This document shows positions 1 through 11,146 of a stretch of 64,000 nt of DNA, piece after piece. The notes below the pieces were generated by a model. It saw nothing but the letters and a program-made list of their open reading frames with translations, had not been told where the DNA came from and did not search any database. The translations under genes and the position numbers were made by a program. The DNA is from Pachypanchax playfairii (lineage: Eukaryota > Chordata > Actinopteri > Cyprinodontiformes > Aplocheilidae), in NCBI GenBank assembly GCA_006937955.1, contig SSNP01000139.1:745188-809187 (forward strand), given 5' to 3'. Numbering within the stretch: position 1 is the first letter of the stretch; each line of letters begins with the position of its first letter.

Positions 1-331
1 GAGTCCTGGAAGTGTACAGGTCCTGGAAGTGTACAGGTCCTGGATGTGTACAGGTACTGGAAGTGTACAGGTCCTGGAAGTGTACAGGTCCTGGATGTGT
101 ACAGGTACTGGAAGTGTACAGGTCCTGGATGTGTACAGGTACTGGAAGTGTACAGGTACTGGAAGTGTACAGGTCCTGGAAGTGTACAGGTCCTGGATGT
201 GTACAGGCCCTGGATGTGTACAGGTCCTGGAAGTGTACAGGTCCTGGATGTGTACAGACCCTGGATGTGTACAGGTCCTGGAAGTGTACAGGTCCTGGAT
301 GTGTACAGGTCCTGGAAGTGTACAGGTCCTT
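1..331. repeat. 17-bp minisatellite, 19 full units plus a partial unit
   Basis: The unit is GTCCTGGAAGTGTACAG, repeated in perfect 17-bp register from position 3 to 325 and followed by a partial unit. Variation is concentrated at two places: GTCC/GTAC/GCCC/ACCC at the start and AAG/ATG in the middle. The array may continue to the left of the window. Because 17 is not a multiple of 3 and the unit has no stop, all three plus-strand frames stay open; this is a by-product and not evidence of coding. On the minus strand the unit reads as codons of the adjoining LINE fragment. Confidence 0.97.
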
Positions 332-735
332 GAGGGAATGAAGGTTGCAGCCAATCACCTTCTAAGCAGAGTGAATGATACGCTGCAGTCGGTCCTTGTC
401 CTTGGCTTAAAATAAAGTGAACTAGATGGTGATGGAGGAGGTGAGGATGGAGTCGATGATGAAGGTGTAGAAATACACCATCATTGATGTCGGGAGGTTA
501 AACGTCTTCAGTTGTCACAGGAAGTCCATCCTCTGGTGAGAGAGCTGATGTACATTTCTCCTAAAGGTCCTGAGAGATGATTGAACCCAGGAAGTGGAAG
601 TGTCCACTGAGCACTATCTGAGGAGGATGGAGGCAGGCCAGGATTAGTTCTCTCTGAAGTCCATGGGGGGTGTTGTAAGTGTTGGGTCTGGGTTGCAGGG
701 TGGTGTTGAGGGGGATGGTGACTTGTCCAGGCTAA
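326..735 (-). pseudogene. CR1/L2-type LINE ORF2 fragment (C-terminal part of reverse transcriptase)
   Basis: Read on the minus strand, the sequence contains the pieces FLGSIISQDL, ISSLT, a run equivalent to LKTFNLP, and FIIDSILTSSITI, in the order seen near the C-terminus of fish CR1/L2-clade (Rex1-like) ORF2 proteins. It then continues through KVIGCN to a KDLYTSRT-like end that runs straight into the minisatellite. Stops and small frame changes break it, so it is dead. Family assignment rests on recalled protein patterns; the exact LINE clade is uncertain. Confidence 0.7.
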
Positions 736-907
736 GGTTTTAATTTCTGCCTGTATATAGAAATCAGATGGATCAGCATGTGATCTGAATGACCCAGTGC
801 TGCATGAATGAAATGATATGCATTTCTTACTGTAGTGCAATAATGATCCAGAGTGTTTTCCTCTCCATTGGAGCATTTAATAAACTAGCAGTATTTAGGA
901 ATTCATG

Positions 908-1502
908 GCTGAGATTCCAAACCTTGCGCTGCAAGACGGATTCTCGCGAGATTTGGAGTTTTCCAAACCCCACGAAAATCCATCTTGTACCGCTCCATTG
1001 TCAACCGTCTATTTCGGTCAAAAAAAATGTTCAGACCAATCATGTCTTAACATTGTGCTTTGGGGTGGGTGTTCAGATAAGATTGGCAGCAAGTGCCCAG
1101 GCAGGCAAAGTAAAACAAACATGGCTGCTGGTGGATGTACTCATAAAAGCAGCTATCGAATCTGTTTTAGGACTAGAGATGATTTCTTTATTGAAAAATG
1201 ATCAAAGGTAAGAACTTTGATCATTTCTTGATGGTAAAGATGTGTTTTGCTTTTCTTAGTGGTGACGATGTGTGTGTTTTACTATCGAATAGATTTGCAA
1301 GAACTTGATTTACTGTGATTGGCTAAAGACAAATCATCAAAGGTAGACACTTGCTGGCTCATCCTCCAATCAGATTAAAATATTACATCAGATGTCCCTC
1401 CCTTTTATAGACAAACGGAGCAGTTCCAGATGTATGTATGTCTCCGAATCGAGAAGAGGCGGGGCTACACATAGATCTGGCAGAGCCAGGTTATGAGATT
1501 CC
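908..1502 (+). mobile_element. Non-autonomous DNA element, family A, copy 1
   Basis: This block matches the reverse complement of 59059-59609 over nearly its whole length, including the palindrome TCTCGCGAGA near 950, TGTGATTGGCTAAAGACAAA near 1315 and CAGAGCCAGGTTA near the right end. The ends in the better-preserved second copy are imperfect inverted repeats (AGATCT..TAACCT). It holds a start codon at 1198 followed within 10 bases by a strong splice donor (AAAG/GTAAGA). No transposase is present, so it is probably a deletion derivative of a larger element. Confidence 0.75.
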
Positions 1503-1694
1503 TTGTTAGAGTTACCAAAACAATAATTAAGGAGTCCAGAAATATCCGGTTGACACACAGTGTAAAGTTGGCGAGTGTGCCCTGCTGAGATTTAAACATC
1601 AACCAGAATGAATGAAGAAAGTTTGCAGAGCAGTGTTGCTGACTCACAGTCACATCGTTATACCAGCTACTGTTAGTGTAGAAACATTTACCTT

Positions 1695-1990
1695 TACATT
1701 TCTAGTTGCCAGAGAGTTCCATGTGACGGTCTGCTCTCATCAGCTGAAAGCCTTCAAGCTGCAATGCAGAGTCCGGTGTAGATCCCCACAGCTGCGTTTC
1801 TGCGAAGCACAGTACAGAGGATGTAAAGAAGTCTCTCTTCTTTCCCACAAGTAGCTGAAGTTTGTCCAGTTTGTTGCACAGGCATTAGAGAAATGTTCCA
1901 GGCAGCAGAATGTGCACTCCACATCTGGGATGCAGGATCTTGCTAGCATGTTTGTCTCTCCTTCAGCATTTCACAGCATGAACAAAGGTG
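1695..1990 (-). pseudogene. CR1/L2-type LINE endonuclease-domain fragment
   Basis: The minus strand reads SVLCFAETQLW, then PDSALQLEGFQLMRADRH, which is the N-terminal apurinic-endonuclease region of fish CR1/L2-type ORF2. The family normally has ETW where this copy reads ETQ. Upstream on the same strand is a region starting near an ATG (MLAR...) in a different frame, showing at least one frameshift. This is a truncated, inactive insertion, without the reverse transcriptase that should follow. Confidence 0.7.
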
Positions 1991-3327
1991 CGCTCACCTT
2001 TGACTTAAATGTCTTTGAATACCACGGGTTGTACAATTAATTTAGTTACCTGAGTTCCAGGGTTATTGACATATTTCTTTTTAATTGAAACGCAAATGCA
2101 GTTACATGTTTTATGAATAGAAAACAGTAAAGCGAGTATAGTTTTTACAGATCTCAAACAAGTTGTTACAAGCAACCAGTTAAGAAGAAAACATCAGCAG
2201 TAAAATGGAACAGCGAAATGAAAATACTTCAAGATGTCGTTTTTCATTAACTGATAAATTTTATGTTAAAAGATGAACGCAGTCTGATGGGGTACAGTGA
2301 AATGCATCTCAACCATCTGATAGATATGGGTGAGGAAGGTAAGAGACTGCTCATATTTTTGGAGTCCCTGAACGAACAGAATTTAATAAAATGGCCATTC
2401 AGAAACTAATAAATAAAGTTAGAGAACCTTGAAGAATACATTAAATTGAGTTGAGCAGTAAAGCCTTAAGCAACTGTGGCTGGAATGTTAAAATGCTTGA
2501 GTTTAGTTCTAACAAAGCTGTTTTATTCTGTTTGGTCAGTTACCAGTTTGAAGTTAAAAAGGATAGAATATGATAAAAATGTTAGCTTTATCACTTGTTA
2601 GTTACATGATTTATGGTAAAGTAAGTACATGTAAATTAGTGGCTCTTTCTGTTGAACTTGAACAATTAAATCCATCCTTGAGTCTCATTTTCAGCTATAT
2701 TAAGTGATATTAGCTTTACAAGGAGGATGTTTATGAGCAGAATATATGCATCATGAAACTACTTTAGGATGCAGACAATTCAAAGCCACAGAATACAGCG
2801 CCAGAGGCACAGTCTTTAGTTGTGTAACATCAGGAAATTATGAATCATCATTTATCTTGGTTTATTCATGAAATAATTCTTTAACAGACTTTAACCAGAG
2901 ACATCCCATTCAGGGTATATTTGACTTCTGATCTAGATATAAGTATTTACAGAGTGTACATATTGATCAAAGCTGACATGCGAAGCATCCATCGAGTCTC
3001 ACCAGGGTTGAAAAGGTCACATAGTTCCCTTAAAGGTCATCTCAAACTGTGTGAAGGCAATTTACTGCCTAACCCTCAACCCCAAAACCTTCACTCATAT
3101 TTCAATCTAATTTTGAATTTCAAACTTCTCCCCTCCACAATGACACCAAGCCAGTTTTTAGAATGACTTTTAAAGGAGGATGAACTCTGAGCTCAGCTAG
3201 TCAAATCAATCTAGTCACGGTGGAAGAACGGAGCGGTTCATTATTGGGAAGGCCGAGGAGCTCTCCAATCAGCTCTCTAATATCACTGTGATCCTCTTCT
3301 CTTTTCCTACCTAATTGAATTCTTCAG
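1991..3327. other. AT-rich DNA without recognised features
   Basis: No exon, RNA gene or known repeat is recognised here. The last 50 bases (3280-3327) form a pyrimidine-rich tract with a plausible branch point (CTAAT) ending in TTCTTCAG, which serves the candidate exon that follows. A stop-free stretch at about 3226-3290 reads ERFIIGKAEELSNQLSNI, but it has no convincing splice sites. Confidence 0.5.
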
Positions 3328-3433
3328 GCGAGATGCCCCTCAGCTGCAGATTTATCATATCCTGAAATTGGAGGGGACTTGCTCCATGAAGGACGTGCAC
3401 AGCACATTTAATCGGATCCTCATGAAGAAGTAA
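3328..3433 (+). CDS. Candidate terminal coding exon of an unidentified gene
   Basis: A strong acceptor (pyrimidine tract then TTCTTCAG) is followed by one base and 34 codons, RDAPQLQIYHILKLEG...NRILMKK, ending in TAA at 3431-3433, so the preceding intron would be phase 2. The peptide is mixed, charged and helix-friendly, unlike translated intron. I do not recognise the protein. If real, it ends a gene that lies to the left and is transcribed in the same direction as ntrk3. No canonical AATAAA is obvious close downstream, and no upstream partner exon was identified in the window. It could equally be a chance open stretch. Confidence 0.4.
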
Positions 3434-5084
3434 GCAGGGCACCATCTCTCACCCAAGACTTGAGTCACAGTTCCACAGTGGATCACTGGCCTTCATGAAA
3501 AAAAAAGTGTCTCTATTCGTTGTTGGTGGTGGTGAACAGACCAGGAGCAGAAGGTGTTCACAGCTCACATCAAATATGCTGCTCAATGTGACCAGCATTC
3601 TAAGCAGATGGTATTATAATCTATAATCAAAGCCTCCTAAATGCAGCTCTGTGTACAATATGTCCCTTCTCTTAATCTTTCTTTCCACGTCCTGCCACTC
3701 TGTTATTAAATGAGCCTTTGTTTTCTTTCCTTTCCTCGCGTCAAAGAATGGAATAACTAGTTGTTGAATGTAGGACATTGTGTCTTGTTAACATAAAGAT
3801 ACTGTAGGGAAAGTAACAAAAGGAAGTGGACATAATTTGGTAAATTGAATTGTTTTGTGTTACAGGATTATAGTAAGTACTCGTCTCCCACAAACACAAT
3901 GAGGAAATCATTACCTAATTTAATTTTTGACACTCCAATTCTGCTCCGCCCTGATTTTGGCAACCCCAGTCCATCTATTTTCTTGTCAGTTCAGTCCATA
4001 CTTGTAATTTTTCTCATTCCATTGGCGTTAATGTCTTATCTTAAAGTTTAGTCTTTATCTCTTCTCATATTCTCTCAGTCCTTTCAGACTCTGTTCTATG
4101 TATGTCTCAGTTTACTCCTTTTCATTGCAAGTTATCTCACATTGTTTCTACATAACCTATCTCACAGTCCCAGGTGAAAGTTAAAAAAATATGATTATTT
4201 AAGTGATTAAACATGTATTCAGATGAGATGCATTTTAAATATACTGCATATCTGTGCTAAAAGTCGGCCACATTTGCATGCAGTATGACATTTCTGGCAG
4301 GAATCCAGCGCTATAAGATCACTTATTTGATTAAACATTGTCATGCACAGAAGGACAGACAAGCTGCAAAAAAAGTTGAGGTCTAACTGCTGACAGCAAC
4401 AGAAAAGCCTCATGAATCTTATGGATGTGCACATCTGCCCTTCACTCGATTCTTCTACTGTCAGTCTGATTCAGCATCATAAAATCAAACATGAGGAATG
4501 TTTAGATTGTTGTGCTGAAAATTATATTTATCCTTTTAAAACATGTTTTCATAAAGAGTTTTGATCATTTAGGAATTTGATGGATTTATTGAAGCTTTCA
4601 TTATCTGGTGGATGATCACTTAGAAGAAGCTGTAGATTTAGTTCATCCATGATTGTTTTTTGTTTTTACTTTAACAACTTAGGCTTCAGAATAAAAAATG
4701 ATTACTTTATTTGATGGACTGAAAATGAAGAAAAAAGAGATTTTTTAATTAATCAAAATATCTCTTTTTCTGTTCTTAAAAATAATTGAAAAAATTGATT
4801 GCTGGAAAAAAAATAAAAATGTATATTTTTCACCTTGAATCTGATTCAGAACTGCAACATGATACAAAACACACAGTGACAGACACTTCAAGTGCGGCAG
4901 CACTGGTGACCTCTGGAGGCTCCAAAACATTTCCATTCAAATCTGTCAAATTCTCCTGTAAAACTAAATCCGTTAAATATTCTCTCATCATCTGAGTGTT
5001 TAAGTCATGCTGGTAACCACTTTGAAAAATAAGTTAATGATTAATATATATTTTTAAATCACAGTTTTACGAAGACCAATAATA
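3434..5084. other. AT-rich intergenic or intronic DNA
   Basis: No coding exon, RNA gene or dispersed element is recognised. Short open frames on both strands show no splice context or family resemblance. Confidence 0.5.
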
Positions 5085-5240
5085 TGCCTGAGAAATTAAT
5101 TGGCAACTCTAAATTGTTCTTAGGTATGAGTATGTGTGTGAATGGTGGTTTATTTCTGTGTGGCCCAGTGATGGACCGGTGGCTGTAGCCCCGCCTCTTG
5201 CCCAATGACCACTGTACCAGCTCTCCATGACCCAACAGGA
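5085..5240 (+). repeat. Degenerate SINE body/tail (fish tRNA-derived SINE, 3' part)
   Basis: The string AATTGGCAACTCTAAATTG, then TGTGGCCCAGTGATGGACCG and GCCCCGCCTCTTGCCCAATG, is the conserved body of a very common fish SINE that shares a 3' end with LINEs. The 5' tRNA-like head is missing. The same body recurs at 8640, 18530, 20460 (reverse), 43945 and 51222 (reverse). Confidence 0.7.
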
Positions 5241-6929
5241 AGTGGGTACAGATAATAACTGACTGTTTTATGAAATATTTGTATAAGATCATTTTATTTT
5301 ACCATTTCAAGCATCCTTCTCCTGCTCTACTTGTCCAGATGTCCAATTGTTGGCATTCATATGTTATGTGACTTGACAGTGGTAAAAGTACTCTGCTTGT
5401 TGTCCCCCATAGATGGAAGTGCAGTGTTAAAATGTTACATTGCCCTCTGAGCTGCCGCTGACTAATTCCAGTGTGAAACTCAATCTGGAGAGGATCATAG
5501 CCCGATGACACTTGGCAAAAAGACTCCCTAATTACAGTCATTTTCATTTTGGGCAGAAAACTTGAGCTTAGTCATGTGCGAAGTGTTGATACCTTTCAGA
5601 GCACAGACCAGTGCTCTCACGACGTTTAGCCCTGCCAAATCCCCACTGTGGATTGCCTGAGCCTGTAGCGAGCAGTGACACTCAGAGGCTTAGGTAGTTT
5701 CAACCCAGGGCTGGATTGGCAAACTGGTGACACAGAACAGTCTGGGGGCAGCCATGGAACCACGTCCTGGCTGGGAATATTAGCAGCGTTAAAACACTCT
5801 GAGCTCAAAGCTCTGGCATGACTCCAAGACAGAACAGTTCACATACACAGAACAAGTGAACTGGAGAGAAGACGGTTATTTTCTCCCAGTACAGAGAAGC
5901 TCTTATAGTTTCATTTAACAGACTGAGATCAAATATTTCAATCCCAGTTCAATCAAATTCTTTACATAGAAGAGTTGAAAAATAGCAAATGTTATTATCT
6001 ACAGATGAATTACCAATAAAACATCCCATACAAATACATGTTACAGACGGTGGTGCCATCAGGTGGGATGGGGGGGGGGGCTGCAGCCACCCTGATACAT
6101 TTCCTGGTCACCCCACTGGCCAGTTGCATATTCATAAGCTTATAACCGCTATCTTACATTAGATATCTAAATGCAAAGCCCTTGATGGAAGCAGTTGGCT
6201 TCCTGATCTTTTGTATGGGAGTGACTCATCTTGATTCCCTTTTAGTCTTTGGAGAGTCCAACACTCCACTCAGATTGACCCCTCCCCCTGCTGCTCACCT
6301 GCCCTTGCTGACAGTCAGGATGGCACCTGATGTCCACTTTTGAGCCCACGTGTTTGTTAACAGTTAATTTGGTGATATAATTAGTGCTATTAAGAAAAAG
6401 AAGGGGTGAAAATTTTGTATTCAGTAAATTTAAAATTACTAAGGATCAACAAACATGTTTGCGGCGCATCACACCTTCTTTTTTCTCATGCTTTGGCGAT
6501 GCAGATGCAGTGATCACACATTCCAAATTGCAGCAGTTGCAGCTGAATTTCTTTCTGACTGATTCATTTACAGGCGTTTTCTATGTCAGACAGACAGTTA
6601 ACTTAAGCTGCTGAACAGTTTATTATGATTTAATTACATCATTTCTGTTTTACGCTTCAACTATTTTGATTTTCTTTCGATGTATATGTCACAGATACTA
6701 ACATCAGGCAGATCACCTGTTTCTCTGTTTACAGCTGGAAATGTTTGCTGATGCTGGTTAAACTACATTACTAGTATGTTTGTAAAGTACATTGTGCTGT
6801 CAATCAGACTGTGGCGTGAGATGCTGAATGAGGGTGGAGTCAGTGTTAACGGATCAATATCTGCCAGAAGTACAGGGTTATGTTACGTTAAATTACGTTA
6901 ACATCAAGCACACCATTGTTTTTTGTGTT
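5241..6929. other. AT-rich DNA with a poly-G run
   Basis: Nothing coding is recognised. A homopolymer run of about 11 G follows GGTGGGAT at about 6070-6080 and is a likely length-polymorphic site. Confidence 0.5.
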
Positions 6930-7147
6930 ATATTACCAATAAGTTTGATGTGTCACATGACCCTCTTCCTATTGAAAAAACAAAATTTGGATCCAAGATG
7001 GCCGACTTCAAAATGGCCACCATGGTCACCACCCATCTTGAAAAGTTTGCCCCCTCTCATATACTAATGTGCCAGAAACAGGACGTTAATATCACCAACC
7101 ATTCCCATTTTATAAAGGTGTATCCATATAAATGGCCCACCCTGTAG
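6930..7147 (+). mobile_element. 3' terminal fragment of a fish DNA transposon
   Basis: The sequence CCAAGATGGCCGACTTCAAA, followed by a CACCACCCATCTTGAAAAG stretch and ending in TATAAATGGCCCACCCTGTA, is a recurrent fish repeat whose ends are inverted repeats of the TACAGGGTGGGCC type. Only the right end is clear; I could not find a matching left end, so the copy is truncated or diverged. Confidence 0.55.
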
Positions 7148-8474
7148 TAAAAAAGCATGTTTCATATTCATAAACACTGTGTTCCAAAGTCTTAGACTCA
7201 TCTACTGTATATTACAGCAGCATAATAGAATTCCCAAAATTCAGTTATGGCTTTCAGTTTTTGTGTGCTACCCCCAAATTTTCTATGGCACCATCTGCCC
7301 CCTGTCCTATGAAAATATTCTACAGGTACCTTTGCTTACAGACTGGACCAATACGTCATATGGTATGTTGGTACCTAGAATATACCAAATGATTTTTTTA
7401 AATAAATTCAATATGATGAGTTTTATGTTTCTATGCACAGCCATTGCTGATCCTGTTTGTATCGAGCAAAAACGACTCAAAAACTGTAAAATGTGTTGAT
7501 GGGTGTATAGAATAAATTCTGTAGCAGTGCTGTGGTGTTTCCACTATCAATGTTGACCATAGAAAATATATACGTATGTGCAGTTCACTGAATATCATGA
7601 TCAATAGAACCATCTACTCACATCGCCTTTATAGTTCTTCCAAGAAAATAATGGGCAATTCCACAGAGACCAGCACTTAGTGGAACCGACTGCTTGGCTG
7701 ATGGTTCCATAATTCAGGTCATTCTTCACCCACAGAGGATAATTCCAGGGGAATTCTTTGATAACTAAAGTAATCAATCGAAATTTTATTCTTGCTGTTG
7801 TGTTTTGTTTTTTCACTTTGCTTTGAGGTCTTTTTGATAGACCCTTTTATCTCCCTCTCTTCTGGTCATTTTCCCTTCAGCTGTCCTATCTTGTGGATTT
7901 TTAGCTGCAGTTGCTGGAAATACTGAGTTTTATCCACAGTGCTGATTCAATTGTTTCCCTGCAGGGGATTCATTTTTAATTTAACTGTCATCTGGTCAAC
8001 TTCGCATGTCTTTTTTTTTCTGTCTGTTTTATATTCTACAATTAAATTCACTGTCGTTAACTTAATTGAGACCAGTTGTCATTGTTTGATTAGTTTTACT
8101 ATTTTCCATTTAAAAATCAGTTTGATATTGTTCAGTTAATCATGGAAGAAATATTCTGTTTTGAAAAGGATAATACATAAAATCTGCACCAATTATTGAC
8201 CAATGACTGGAATTTTGGAAATGTATTCACATTTTAAGTAATAATTTGTTCAGACCACAATTTTTTTAACACTATCAGATGGACAGATAAAAAATATATG
8301 CTAAGACAGAATAACGTAAGACAAATTAATTTATACAATTATTTTCTTATGAAGATGTTTTGCCTGACTACACTTTACAGCTGTGCGGCTGTTTTAATTT
8401 TAATATGATACTGGAAATACTATCAACAGTTTAAGATGTCTTGACGTTTTTGGATCTTAAAACCTTTATCTGAT
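7148..8474. other. AT-rich DNA without recognised features
   Basis: No exon or repeat family is recognised; T-rich and A-rich stretches dominate. Confidence 0.5.
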
Positions 8475-8525
8475 TTTTATCTAATTCCCTTTTAGGGATT
8501 ATTAAAGTATGTTTGAATTTGAATA
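8475..8525 (+). repeat. Short LINE 3' end
   Basis: AATTCCCTTTTAGGGATTAT followed by TAAAGTATGTTTGAATTTGA resembles the 3' terminus of fish LINEs and SINEs (TTCCC..GGGATTAATAAAGTAT followed by a short tandem tail). It is only a stub. Confidence 0.5.
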
Positions 8526-8639
8526 TAAATTAAATACTCTGGGCTTATTTTTATTGTAAATAACAAAAACCACAGCACAAGTTCCATCTGCATCAGGAGC
8601 ACATCTGTATCCCACTGGAGTGGTATGAAGCATCTATTT

Positions 8640-8850
8640 GCTGGTTCTTCATAGCATTGTCTCTACTGTTAAGTTGCATGTTGGTTTTCTCTAGTGACTC
8701 CAGTTTCCTCCCACAGACCAAAAATATGTATACAGGTTAACTGGCAACTCTAAATGGGACCTCAGTCTGATTGGTTGTTTGTCTATATGTAGCCCTGGAA
8801 TGGACTGGTGACCTGTCCAGGTGTAACTCTCCCCTTCCCCATTGACTGAT
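8640..8850 (+). repeat. Degenerate tRNA-derived SINE
   Basis: It contains GTTTCCTCCCACAGACCAAA, AACTGGCAACTCTAAATGG, and TGGACTGGTGACCTGTCCAG, the body blocks of the SINE family seen at 43945. The head is decayed. Confidence 0.7.
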
Positions 8851-8984
8851 GGATTTGCATAAAAAACACCAATCAAACTTTCTGAGATAAATCTGATCCA
8901 AAACTGGTAACCTTTCCCCAAATAGGCTGCGGGATGTTTTAGATAATCTATTTAACATTACTGCTAACTAGAACTTGTTTACAA

Positions 8985-10275
8985 TTAAGTCTAGATATTT
9001 TTGGACACTGACACAAGCTGTTTTTCTACTGGTTTACTTAAACATATTCCAGTTATAGTTGTACAATGGACATGGACATAATGTGTAGACTCTCAGCTTT
9101 CATTTGAGGGGATCCATATTTAAATTAATTGAAGGGTGTAAGAGTTCCAACTCGTTAACATGTGCCATTCTCTTTGTAAAGGGACCTAAGGCATTTGGAC
9201 AGTTGACTGAAATGCTATCTCATGGACAATTCTTTCATTATGTCTTTATCAATAAACAGCTGAAAGGCCTGGAGTTGATTTGAGGTGTGGTGCTTGTCTG
9301 TAGAAGCGTTGACAAGACATTCCTAAACTGTAAAAAAGGAAAAATAACAACCATTAGAGAAATTGCTACAATACTATGAGTGCAATCCTGAGAAAGAAAG
9401 AAAGCCCTGGTGCTCTTAGCAACCAAAAAAGACCTGGATGACAACAGTGGAGGATCATCACAGAATCATTTCCATAGTGAAAAGAAATCTCTTCACCAAA
9501 GCCAGTCAAGTGAACCATACTCTCCAGGTAGGCATATTGAAGTCCAATTCTACCACAAAGAAAATACTATATGACAGTAAATACTGAGGATGCACTGCAA
9601 GGTTCAAGCTACTCATAAGTCTCAAGAATAAAAAGGCTAAACTGGACTTTGCTAAAAAACAAATCAAAAAGCCAGAACACTTCTGGAAAAGGATTCTTTG
9701 GACATTTAAAACAAAGATCAACCTCTAACAGAATGATGGTAACAAAGTATAAAGAAAAAAAATCAAAAAGCTCATAATCCAGGGCATATACCACAACATC
9801 TGTAAAACCTAGTGGAGGCAGTGAGATGGTCTGGGTAAGCATTTTCTGCCCCTGGCACAGGGACACCAGTTTTTATTGATGATGTGACACAGGACCGAAA
9901 CAGCCAAATGAATTCTGAGGTGTTTAGAGACATAGTGTCTTCTCAAATCCTCCTAAATTCAGTCAGATTGATTGGGCTGCATTTCATAATACAGATGGAG
10001 AAGGATCCCAAAAAATATGGCCAAAGGAGCAAAGGAGTTTATTAAAGCAATGAAGTGGAATATTTTCAAATGGCCAAGTAAGTCACTTGATCTAACCCAG
10101 TGTTGAGAAGTAAACTTCTTACAGAAAGGCCCAGAAATGAACAGCAAATAAAAGCTACTGCATTAAAGGTCTGGCAGAGCATTAAAAAGGTCTACAAGTT
10201 ACAAATGTCATTGCTAGTAAAAAAAAATAACAAAATAAAGCAAGCTACTAGAAATGAACATTCTATTTTAGTATT
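8985..10275 (+). pseudogene. Decayed Tc1/mariner transposon with transposase relic
   Basis: Translating the plus strand in shifting frames recovers a fish Tc1 transposase in order: KKALVLLATKKTWMTTVE (about 9397), KASQVNHTLQVG (about 9500), KAKLDFAKKQIKKPEHFWK (about 9635), a glycine-rich SGGSEMVW remnant (about 9810), QMEKDPK (about 9990) and FIKAMKWNIFKWPSKSLDL (about 10040). Many stops and indels interrupt it. The second catalytic aspartate, normally in a MDNDPKHT-type motif, has become glutamate (QMEKDPK), and the region that should supply the final glutamate is disrupted. It is therefore long dead and much older than the two elements at 14691 and 59855. Confidence 0.8.
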
Positions 10276-10534
10276 TTAATTTGTTAAATTTGTTTTAACT
10301 CCTAGAATTAAAGGGATTTTATGGCGTCAAAATAGGATCAGCTCCACACAAATGAAAGAAACACTTTGAAAATTCGAAAAATTAAATAGTCAATTCAAAA
10401 AATAATTTGAAAACCTGAACCTAGAACTACAAGCAAAAAGCAAAGCAAGAGTAAAAATGTGAAGTAATATAAATAAAACTTTGGAAACTGAGGAGTGTTC
10501 CTGTTATAATAATATTAATGATAATAATATTTTT

Positions 10535-10872
10535 TATTAATCCCTCGTGGAGAAATTCAGCTCTGCATTTTTCCCATCCTCACCAGGAGGTGAGGAGCAG
10601 AGGGCAGCCATCTTGTGCAGGGGGGAAGTTGCGGGGTTCAGTATTTTGCCCAAGGATCCGTCGACTCGTAGTCTCTGCCGGGACCCAGGATTGAGCTCCG
10701 GTCTCCCGATCGGAGGATGAAATCCTTCCCGATGGACTACGGCTGCCCCGGGGCAGTGGCGGGTTCAGTATCTTGCCCAAAGATACTTCGACGACGCTTG
10801 ACAGCAACGGGGATTGAACCCGCGATCCTTCGAAAGAAAGGCAATCTCCCGTCCGCTAGACTACGCTGTCCG
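10535..10872 (-). mobile_element. Dimeric tRNA-derived SINE
   Basis: On the minus strand it begins with a tRNA-like unit having an A-box-like TAGTCTAGCGG and B-box-like GGTTCAATCCC, then AAGTATCTTTGGGCAAGATA. A second diverged tRNA-like unit (TAGTCCATCGG .. GAGCTCAATCC) and the same AAGTATC/TTGGGCAA spacer motif follow, and the tail ends GAGGGATTAATAAAA. A TAA-rich tract lies at the 3' end. It is related to 23656-24000 and would be transcribed by RNA polymerase III if intact. Confidence 0.85.
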
Positions 10873-11019
10873 CATTTTATTCATTTATGCTTTGTTTTTT
10901 TCAAATGGTTTGTCAGTTGTTGTGTTCCTCTCATCCCTCCTTTTCAGTCCTCACTTTACGTTTACGGTTCTGTTTTTTCGCTTATTAGTTTTTTGGCTTA
11001 ACTTGGGGGACAGTTCCAA

Positions 11020-11146
11020 TCTGCAACATCTCAGCAGGTCCTACAGAAACCTGTTAATGACCCATTCATCTGCATCAGGTGTGTTGAAGCATCTAAAACA
11101 TGCAGGATAGTGGCCCTCGAGGCCTGGAGTTGGGCGCCCCTGCTCT
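11020..11146 (+). repeat. Terminal fragment of a hAT-like element
   Basis: The segment ending TGGCCCTCGAGGCCTGGAGT and TGGGCGCCCCTG is a common fish repeat end whose outer bases fit an inverted CAGGGG hAT terminus. No matching left end was located. Confidence 0.5.

Noticed and set aside
1..331. CRISPR-like array
   Set aside because: The units are contiguous with no spacers and the genome is a vertebrate; it is a minisatellite.
3226..3300. A further exon (ERFIIGKAEELSNQL...) upstream of the candidate terminal exon
   Set aside because: It reads protein-like but has no acceptor before it and no donor after it; the next bases are the pyrimidine tract of the following acceptor.
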